A stretch of 29,107 bases of DNA from the IMG/VR virus record IMGVR_UViG_3300042881_001505, positions 1 through 29,107 of that record; one strand, 5' to 3'. Under the pieces are notes generated by a model, which did not search any database, was not told the origin of the DNA, and worked only from the letters and a program-made list of their open reading frames with translations. Within the stretch, counting starts at the first letter, position 1. The number at the start of each line of letters is the position of its first letter. The DNA is from a virus. Shown piece after piece: positions 5,949 through 13,100 of the stretch. Made by a program: the position numbers and the translations under genes.

Positions 5949-7537
5949 TGGCAAAGATACAAGAGTTTGTCAGCACAGCTTTAGTACAAAATTTAGCAAA
6001 AGAATTATTAAACGCTATAGGTGATGACGTAAAAACAGCAAATACAGCACTGTTTGAACGAAAAACTCTTAATTTTAGAGATATAATTGATAATAGTTTT
6101 CCAACTATGCTTATTGTTGACTATGACAATATTGAAAAAGAGTTAAAACTTTATCAAGATATAGATACTTCTCTAAAACAATATATAAGTGAAACTTATA
6201 AGCCTACAGCAAAAGATTATAATGTAGCCAAGTTTTCTGATGCAGAAATAAAAATGCTACTGCGAGCCATTAGGCTCGGCATTCAAAAATTTAGTGCAAA
6301 ACGTATTTCTTATAGTGCCCTACAGCAGTCATTAAAAACTATTGTAGATCAAGATATTGGAACTAGTACAACTATTGTAAAGGTACGAAACTTATTTTCA
6401 GTACCATATAAGCTTAGCGATACAATAGGAAATGCAGAAGTAATCATATTTCCTAGTTTTGCACGAATAGGCGATCTATTACGGGCTCCGCTAGAAATCG
6501 GTTTATCTATTGCACAAGAAGAAGCCGATAAAGATCTAGGTATTGACAGTATAGGTAATATACTCGCTTATGGTCACAGTGCCGCAGGATATGTAGATCA
6601 AGAAACTGGTACTACAGTCCTAAATTTTAATAGTCCAAAGCTATTAGGTATTATGTTTGATGTTTTACAAACAGCAAGCGATACCTCTACAAAAGCACCA
6701 GCAGGTAAAGCGTTAGAAGCAGCTACCTTTTTTACTGAAGACACTAGACAAACAGAAATCTTTTTACAAATAGACAAAGATTTTTCTGAAAACTTCGTAA
6801 AGTTGTTTATAACTGTAGGTGGAAATATTGTAAGATTTGAAAATAGTCTTATAAATTCTAGACGCGGTAGTGTTTTGGAAAAAACCGAAAAGCGTGGCGT
6901 AAACAAAGCAGTACTAGAGAAGCTTGCAAGAGCTTTTACAAGTGCTCAGACCGTTATTGGATCTAGGCTATCAAGATATATACTAAATAAAAAGAGTTCA
7001 CCAAACTTATTAGAATATATAAATCACGTAATTACTTCTGGCATTAAAGGTACTAAACCATCTTCGCACAAAAGTAGTAAAACAGATAGTTCCAGAGACG
7101 TAGTAAAGGTTAAAAAAGAAGTTGTTTCCGGCATTGCAAAAGGTAAAGCAAAACTACCCAAAGCACAAAAACCGCAGACAAGAATACCTGCAAGAGCCGC
7201 TAAAAAAGGCATAAGCTTAGCCAGATTACAAATCATATTAGACAGTTTACTAGTAGATCAAGTTAAACGTAATATGGGTAGCGGGGAAAGACGAGATGTT
7301 TTAAACTTACGAACTGGACGATTTGCGGAAAGTGTAAGAATAGAACGACTAAGTGAAAGTCGCGAGGGTATGATTACGGCATTTTATACCTACATGAAAA
7401 ATCCTTATGCAACTTTTAGTACTGGTGGCAGGCAGCAACTACCTCGTAGCAGAGATCCAAAACTGTTGATAAGTAAATCAATACGAGAAATAGTACAGCA
7501 ACAAGTAGCTAATAGACTAAGGGCTGTTAATATATGA
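5948..7537 (+). CDS. Large neck/tail-completion-like protein of 529 residues with unrecognised N-terminal region
   Basis: The position between connector and tail terminator is that of a head-closure or tail-completion protein. The C-terminal part (about 440-529) fits the HK97 gp10-like pattern, with LRTGRFAESVRIERL, then a beta segment MITAFYTYMKNPYATF and a terminal helix. The first 370 residues are unusual: I recognise no domain, only mixed alpha/beta sequence with helical stretches. Residues about 375-430 are a Lys/Ser/Pro-rich linker that is probably disordered and basic. Usual members of this slot are 100-200 residues, so this is either a fusion or a strongly expanded neck protein. The gene looks more AT-rich than its neighbours. 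ATGA overlap links it to the following gene. Confidence 0.55.
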   Translation: MAKIQEFVSTALVQNLAKELLNAIGDDVKTANTALFERKTLNFRDIIDNSFPTMLIVDYDNIEKELKLYQDIDTSLKQYISETYKPTAKDYNVAKFSDAEIKMLLRAIRLGIQKFSAKRISYSALQQSLKTIVDQDIGTSTTIVKVRNLFSVPYKLSDTIGNAEVIIFPSFARIGDLLRAPLEIGLSIAQEEADKDLGIDSIGNILAYGHSAAGYVDQETGTTVLNFNSPKLLGIMFDVLQTASDTSTKAPAGKALEAATFFTEDTRQTEIFLQIDKDFSENFVKLFITVGGNIVRFENSLINSRRGSVLEKTEKRGVNKAVLEKLARAFTSAQTVIGSRLSRYILNKKSSPNLLEYINHVITSGIKGTKPSSHKSSKTDSSRDVVKVKKEVVSGIAKGKAKLPKAQKPQTRIPARAAKKGISLARLQIILDSLLVDQVKRNMGSGERRDVLNLRTGRFAESVRIERLSESREGMITAFYTYMKNPYATFSTGGRQQLPRSRDPKLLISKSIREIVQQQVANRLRAVNI

Positions 7538-7977
7538 GCAGAAGAACAAGTATAGTAAAGGCCCTAGCAGAAAAATTTAAAGAAATAGATGGTACAGGGC
7601 CGTATAAAACCAATCTGTTTCAAAATAGTTTTCCAAAACTAAGATTTTGGGATGAAGTACAAGACTTTCCGTGCGTATATATGCACCCTGGTAGCGAAAC
7701 GCGCGACTATTTACCTGCTAACTTTACGTGGGGCATGTTAATGGTGTGCGTAAAAGTTTACGTGCGCAGTGAAGACGACGCACAAGAGCAGCTAGAAAGC
7801 TTGATCGAAGATTTGGAACGGTGCATAGATGCAAATCGTGTACTACAATATGATGTAGATAATAATTTGGAAACAACGGAAATCCTAATTCAAAGTATTA
7901 CTACAGACGAAGGTTTACTGGCTCCTTATGGCGTTGGTGAAATAAATTTAGAAGTGCGCTATGCACTAGATAACTAA
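7534..7977 (+). CDS. Tail terminator protein (gpU-like)
   Basis: A 147-residue protein in the slot of the tail terminator, which caps the growing tail tube and joins it to the neck. Sequence features fit the family: an N-terminal helix (SIVKALAEKFKEI), a beta strand FPCVYMHPGSETRDY, the central strand WGMLMVCVKVYVRSED, a helix of acidic character (QEQLESLIEDLERCID), and a final strand GVGEINLEVRYAL. Its ATGA start overlaps the neck gene stop by four bases. The family is assigned by pattern and position and not by a unique motif. Confidence 0.8.
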   Translation: MSRRTSIVKALAEKFKEIDGTGPYKTNLFQNSFPKLRFWDEVQDFPCVYMHPGSETRDYLPANFTWGMLMVCVKVYVRSEDDAQEQLESLIEDLERCIDANRVLQYDVDNNLETTEILIQSITTDEGLLAPYGVGEINLEVRYALDN

Positions 7978-7978
7978 A

Positions 7979-8021
7979 GGCACAAATACAGATAAATGTC
8001 TAGTAACTGTGCCAACAGTTA
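7979..8021 (+). promoter_or_regulatory. Alternative hairpins in the leader of the major tail gene
   Basis: TAACTGT (8004-8010) and ACAGTTA (8015-8021) form a seven-pair hairpin with a GCCA loop. TGTGCC (8008-8013) could instead pair with GGCACA (7979-7984). The two pairings exclude each other. No T-run follows, so this is not a terminator. It may stabilise or adjust the abundant tail-tube message. Confidence 0.35.
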
Positions 8022-8042
8022 GCAACTAAAAAAGGAATAACT

Positions 8043-9206
8043 ATGGCAGTTAATTTAATTCGTAATAGTAGAGTTTTCTTTACTACAAACGTAGATAGCC
8101 AAGGTCGTGTTCGCGCAGGCGCTTATAAGGATTCAGCAAATCCTTTTACTACTAGCAACACCTTTGAGTTTCAGGTTTTGGAAGGCATGACTTTTAGTCA
8201 AAATACTACAACTGATACAGTTACACTAAATGAAGCTGGTGGTACACCTGCTCGTGGTCAGCGCAGTTTTAACACTGCTCTTGAGCCACTAGACTTTAGT
8301 TTCTCAACTTATTTACGCCCGTTTAATAACGGTACCACAATAACTTGTGAAGAAAGTCTACTGTGGAATGCTTTTGCCGGTAGCATAGCTATTGGTCAAA
8401 CAAATGCCGCCTGGGCCAATGGTGCTAGCAAAGGTGAGTTAGTAATGACTAACAGTAACAAACACCAACTGCAGGCTTTTGGCTTAATCGTTGTATTCGA
8501 CGACCTGGCCTATGTGTTAGACAACTGTGCTCTAGACACAGCAACCATTGACTTTGGAATTGATGCAATTGCAAATATTCAGTGGGCAGGTAAGGGTAGC
8601 TTGATTCGTCAATTAAACATCACAGCAGACCAACCAAGTGCCGGTAGCGTTACATTAGACGGAACAGATTTAAGCGCTACAGCAGACGCTGCTAAAGCCA
8701 AGAATACTGATGCTAAGTACATTACTAACAAGCTAACAGTACTACAAGTTAATAATACTATTAACGATTTTACGGGTAGTGACTTTACAGTACCTATCAC
8801 AGGTGGCAGTATTACACTGGCCAACAACTTAACGTACCTAACACCAGCTAACCTCGGTGTAGTTAACCTGCCTATCACCTATTTTACAGGTACACGCAGT
8901 GTTACAGGCACACTAACAGCTTACCTACGTAGTGGTGCAACAGAAACTGGTGGCCTGCTAAGCGGATTACTAGCTAATGCAGCTAATGAGATCGACCCAG
9001 ATTATGCAATCAATATTCAAATGGGCGGAGCTAGCGGTACGCACGTTGACTTAAAGATCCCTGCAGCTATGTTACAGATTCCAACTGTAAACACAGAACA
9101 GGTTATCTCAACAACCATTACGTTTAATGCACAAGGCTACACAGGAACTGACTTCAATATTGACCAGGCTAACGAAATCAGTATTGAATATTACGCAACT
9201 GTTTAA
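8043..9206 (+). CDS. Major tail (tube) protein
   Basis: This 387-residue protein forms the stacked rings of the tail tube. The first part is tube-like: LIRNSRVFFTTNVDSQG, then a beta-rich series (FEFQVLEGMTFSQNT, PLDFSFSTYLRPF) and a loop ending EESLLWNAF. The second half (about 195-387) is a further beta-rich domain that may face outward, like the Ig-like decoration of lambda gpV. A strong GGAAT ribosome site precedes the ATG. A clear terminator follows, as expected after a product needed in hundreds of copies. Size and position between tail terminator and assembly chaperones support the call; the outer domain family is not identified. Confidence 0.85.
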   Translation: MAVNLIRNSRVFFTTNVDSQGRVRAGAYKDSANPFTTSNTFEFQVLEGMTFSQNTTTDTVTLNEAGGTPARGQRSFNTALEPLDFSFSTYLRPFNNGTTITCEESLLWNAFAGSIAIGQTNAAWANGASKGELVMTNSNKHQLQAFGLIVVFDDLAYVLDNCALDTATIDFGIDAIANIQWAGKGSLIRQLNITADQPSAGSVTLDGTDLSATADAAKAKNTDAKYITNKLTVLQVNNTINDFTGSDFTVPITGGSITLANNLTYLTPANLGVVNLPITYFTGTRSVTGTLTAYLRSGATETGGLLSGLLANAANEIDPDYAINIQMGGASGTHVDLKIPAAMLQIPTVNTEQVISTTITFNAQGYTGTDFNIDQANEISIEYYATV

Positions 9207-9224
9207 GCTGTTAAATTTACAGCA

Positions 9225-9255
9225 GGTGCCGGCTTGATCACCGGCACCAATTTTT
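9225..9255 (+). terminator. Intrinsic terminator after the major tail gene
   Basis: GGTGCCGG (9225-9232) pairs with CCGGCACC (9241-9248), eight GC-rich pairs with an eight-base loop, followed by AATTTTT. No promoter is seen before the next gene, so downstream chaperone expression must come from read-through. That lets the tube protein exceed the chaperones. Confidence 0.85.
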
Positions 9256-9284
9256 AGATTCTAGAAAATAAAACAAGGAAACAC

Positions 9285-9698
9285 ATGGCACAGGAAATTA
9301 GCCTAAAGTCTCTATTAGTTCCAAGTAAAACTGTTGAAGTGGAATACCCAGGGTTTCCAGGATTCAGTATTGAACTTAACTACTTAAGCAGAGACGGCTT
9401 AATTAATTTACGCAAAAAGTCAACCAAAACTATTTTTAAAGGTAGACAGACTACTGATGAGTTTAATGAAGACTTGTTCTTAGAACTTTATGTTGATGCA
9501 GCTATCAAAGGCTGGAAGGGCTTAAAGTTTAAATACATTAATCTTCTAGTACCAGTAGACGTATCCGAATTCGACTCAGAAGATGAATTAGCTTATAGCA
9601 AAGAAAACGCACTAATGCTGATGAAGAATTCTAGCGACTTTGATAGTTTTGTTAGCGAACGGGTAAACGACCTGGGAAACTTCTCCAAGAGCAGTTAA
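9285..9698 (+). CDS. Tail assembly chaperone, gpG-like
   Basis: This 137-residue protein occupies the lambda G position, between major tail protein and tape measure. It has a short beta-rich start (SLLVPSKTVEVEYPGFPGF) and a helical, acidic remainder. In lambda, gpG binds the tape measure and prevents premature aggregation during tail assembly. The last codons lie on a slippery heptamer, and most ribosomes should end at TAA 9696-9698. ACAAGGAAACAC provides the ribosome site. It is the N-terminal part of the longer frameshift product GT. Confidence 0.88.
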   Translation: MAQEISLKSLLVPSKTVEVEYPGFPGFSIELNYLSRDGLINLRKKSTKTIFKGRQTTDEFNEDLFLELYVDAAIKGWKGLKFKYINLLVPVDVSEFDSEDELAYSKENALMLMKNSSDFDSFVSERVNDLGNFSKSS

Positions 9699-10066
9699 TA
9701 CTGCTTAGAGAGTGGCTTGTAAATTATATGCAAAATACCGCTGTTGGAATGACCAAGGAGCGATATTTTGATATGTGTGAACAATTGGGCACACAACCTA
9801 TTGATAGTGAAACTCCTGTAGAGTTTGACGATTTTCCTGCCGAAGCACAGTTAGCATTAAGCATATATAAACTACTACGAGACGAGTGGGAATATATGGC
9901 CGGAAATTATTTAGGTAAAAACTTAAATGGTATATTTGAAGTTTTTGATGCATATGAAATAGAGGCCTGCGATAAACGGTTTTATTTAGAATTAGTCCAC
10001 ATGATTGATTCAGTTAGAATCGAAGAAATTAGAAAACAACAACCAAAAGAAAAACCCGCTAATTAA
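9285..10066 (+). CDS. Tail assembly chaperone GT, -1 frameshift product (join 9285..9680 and 9680..10066)
   Basis: A minor share of ribosomes should shift -1 at GGGAAAC (9674-9680), adding 128 residues to the first 132 to give a 260-residue protein. The T frame is open from 9656 and reads LLQEQLILLREW and VNYMQNT across the G stop, then KERYFDMCEQLG and a helical, acidic domain. The ATG at 9728 is the first in the T frame but lacks a convincing ribosome site, so an independent T protein is unlikely. In lambda the T part recruits the tube protein to the tape measure-chaperone complex. The stop lies inside the following terminator. Confidence 0.85.
9674..9705 (+). promoter_or_regulatory. Programmed -1 frameshift signal: slippery heptamer plus hairpin
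   Basis: The heptamer G GGA AAC at 9674-9680 is in the correct X XXY YYZ register for gene G, one base different from lambda's GGGAAAG. Nine bases downstream, AGCAGT (9690-9695) pairs with ACTGCT (9700-9705) around a TAAT loop holding the zero-frame stop codon. The -1 frame stays open across the site and enters the T domain. Confidence 0.88.
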
Positions 10067-10083
10067 AACCTAGCGGGTTTTTT
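10051..10083 (+). terminator. Intrinsic terminator at the end of the T reading frame
   Basis: AAAACCCGCTA (10051-10061) pairs with TAGCGGGTTTT (10071-10081) around a nine-base loop, running into a six-T tract at 10078-10083. The stop codon of the T frame (10064-10066) is in the loop. A promoter follows 20 bases later, so this separates two transcripts. Confidence 0.92.
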
Positions 10084-10103
10084 ATTGCTAAAAATATTTT
10101 GGT

Positions 10104-10132
10104 TTGACAATTGGCTACTATAATGCTATAAT
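10104..10132 (+). promoter_or_regulatory. Consensus sigma70-type promoter P2, upstream of the tape measure gene
   Basis: TTGACA at 10104-10109 and TATAAT at 10127-10132 are 17 bases apart, and TGC just before the -10 box makes it an extended -10 as well. The expected start is near 10139. A second TATAAT at 10119-10124 is too close to the -35 box. ATTGG...TAC (10110-10118) and GTACCAAT (10134-10141) are near-complementary arms around the -10 box, a possible operator. Confidence 0.88.
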
Positions 10133-10178
10133 GGTACCAATTAATAATCTACCTATACAGGTTGGCCAAGGAGCATCT

Positions 10179-13100
10179 ATGGCAGGAAATCCAATTAACA
10201 TTAATCTTAATGTTACTGATAATGGTGATACATTAAAGAAGCGCAATCAAGAAGCCAAAGAACTTGGGCAACATTTAACTCGCGCCGCACAATTATCAGA
10301 AAAAGCACTTAGACCAGCTGCACAAAAACAGCCAGGAGAGGGCACAGAATACGGTCGCGCTCGTGGTAGCATGGGCACTACCGGAGCAAGCGCACGAGAT
10401 TTTGCAAACCAAGCACAGGGTCTTGGTGGTTTAGTTCGTTTATACGCTACAGTTGCTGCTAATTTATTTGCGGTAGGGGCAGCTTTTAATGCTCTGCGCG
10501 AAGCAATGAATACAAGCAACATGATAGAGGGCTTAAATCAGCTTGGTGCACAAAGCGGTCAGAGTCTTGGCATTTTGGCAAAAAACTTAGCAGCAGCTAG
10601 CGGTGGCGCCATTAGTTTACGTGAAGCCATGGAAGCAACTGTAAAAGCTACAAGTAGTGGCATGAGCAGTAAACAACTAATGGAACTCGGCAAAGTTGCT
10701 AGAAATGCATCACAGGCCTTAGGCTTAACCATGAGTGATGCTATAAGCAGATTAACTCGCGGTATTACAAAACTAGAACCAGAACTATTAGACGAATTAG
10801 GCTTATTTACTAAGCTAGACATGGCCACACAACAGTATGCGCTAAGTGTAGGCAAAAGTACTGCAGCTTTAACAGATCTTGAGCGTCGCCAGGCATTTGC
10901 CAATGCTGTACTAAAAGAAGGTATAGATAAGTTTGGTGGAATTGATATACCCACTAATCCATACGACAAATTATTATCTAGTTTAAAGAATCTAGCACAA
11001 AACGGCCTAGAAGCAGTAAATAAATATTTAGGTCCGCTAATAAATGCATTGAGCCAGTCACCTTCAGCACTAACTGCAGCTATTGCAGCAGTGGGCGTCA
11101 CTTTAGTAAAACAGGCACTTCCAGCTATTGGTGAATATAGGGAGGGGCTAAAGTCTTCTGCAGATGCTGCTGCTGAATTGGCAGGCCGTAAAGCCGCTGC
11201 CGCACTACAGGCACAGGCGGCTGTAGCAGAAAAAGTTCGTTTAGCTGCAGAAGCTAATGCAGAGGCAGAAGTAGCTGCTGTTGATAAGGCTGCCAAAAGA
11301 ATTGAACAGATTCGTGGCACTAGCTTTGGAAAGCAAAGTAGGGGGTATGCTATACTTCAAAAAGCTACCCAAGATGTTACCAAAGAAGAGCTTGAATATC
11401 TACAAAAAGTAGGTGACAGATATAAAAAATCTGGTAAACAAGAAATAGCCGATAGATACTATGCAGCTAAAGCTGCCATTGAGTCAAGTAAGCAGGCAGA
11501 AGAAGCCTATGGAAAAGTAGTAGAAGAAAATACCAAGAAACTAAAAGAACAATCCAATATATTTACAGCTAGAGGGCAGGCTGAAGCCCTAGCAAAACGT
11601 ACGGCCGCTATAGCGGCTAGTAAAGGTATTGTAAGTCAGGCAACTCAGGATACTGGTACATTGGGTGCATTTGGTGCATTCAAAGAAATGATGGATAGTA
11701 TCACAAAGTCTGACAAAATGGGCCCAATAAGAAAAGGTTTCACAGCTATAGCAGGCTCTATATCTATAGCTACAACTGCTATTACTGGTTTTGTTGGTGC
11801 TATACAAGGATTTCTATTTGCAGGTGCAGCAGTATTGGCACTTTTAAAAGGATTAGATGCCTGGATGACTTCTTCTGAAGAACAAACAGTCGCATTCAAT
11901 GGTGCTTTAGACGCCTCCAACGAGTCTATAAAAACATACGAACGTACACTAGCACTACTACTAAAAACTGATCCGGAAAATATATTTCAATCAAAAGTAG
12001 TAATGGCTCAGGCCAATGCATTCAAAGGATTAGTTGAAAACTTAACAGAAGTTCGTGAAAAGTTCGAAGAGCTTACAAAAGCACAAAATGGTTGGGATAG
12101 ATTTGTAGACAGATTGTTGAGTGTAGTAAACAAGGACCAGCTATCAAAGTTTGCAGAAGGCACAGTTAAGCAAATTGCAGCTAGTTTAGCGGCAATAGAT
12201 AGTGATGCAGAAAGACAAGCTGCCCAAAGCCAGATATCTAACTTGTTAGGTGCTAAAGGTACTGGACAAATAGAATGGTTACAGGCCATAAAAGAACAAG
12301 GTCCTGAAGCTGCAAAGTCTATAAAGGCCGTAGAAGGCGTATTTGCCGGAATTAGTAAACAACAACAACTAGCAGCAGCTCGTAGTGAAGAGTATGACGA
12401 AAGCTTAAATAAACTAAATAAAACTTATAAAGAATTTGTTCGTAGTACTTTAGACACTTCACCAGCGACAAAGCTGGGCGAAGACATGGTGAATGCTAGT
12501 GTTAAATTAGCTGGAGCTTTACAAGATCCTATAAATAGTATAGGAAACATGAAGAGACTGCTGCAAGAATCAGCAATTACTGGTTTATTTAGCCCAGCTA
12601 CAGTACAGCAAATAAATAGACTAAAGCCAGAGATTGAGTCTCTAAATAAACTGCACGGTGCAACCACAATTGAACTGAAAAAAGCACGACAAGAAGTAGC
12701 AGCACTAACCCTAGACTATGAAAAAGTTCAAAAGTCTTATGAGGGAACAACAACAGGTGTAAATGCAGAGTTTGGTGGGGACATGGTGCCTTCACAAGTT
12801 GCTAACTTAGAGCAGGTTGGTGAAAAACTAAACAAAGCCCAAGCACGATTGCTAGAACTAGCCAAAAAAGATACTGAAGAACGCAAAAAGATTGCAAGCC
12901 TAATGGCCGAACCAGTATTTAGAGAGTTAGTTGTTGAAGGTTTTGAAAAGGGCTCTAATTTAGTAAAGCGTGATTTAGACGCAGCTTTTGAAAAAGCACG
13001 TATTGGATTAGCCCGTGGCATTATTGGTCTAATAGGGGAAGTACCTGGTGTAGCACAGCTAGAGTCTAAACTAAATCAAGCAGATTTTAAACTGCGTGAA

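Noticed and set aside
9728-10066. Independent gene starting at ATG 9728
   Set aside because: The frame is open far upstream, no good ribosome site is present, and a slippery heptamer in register joins it to gene G. It is best seen as the T part of GT.
10104-10178. Tape measure start at TTG 10104 or ATG 10131
   Set aside because: These codons lie in the -35 and -10 boxes of P2, before the transcript start; ATG 10179 has AAGGAG upstream.
10559-11320. Minus-strand open frame of 253 codons inside the tape measure gene
   Set aside because: Ala/Ser-rich antisense shadow of a biased coding region, no ribosome site, and overlapping a convincing gene in full.
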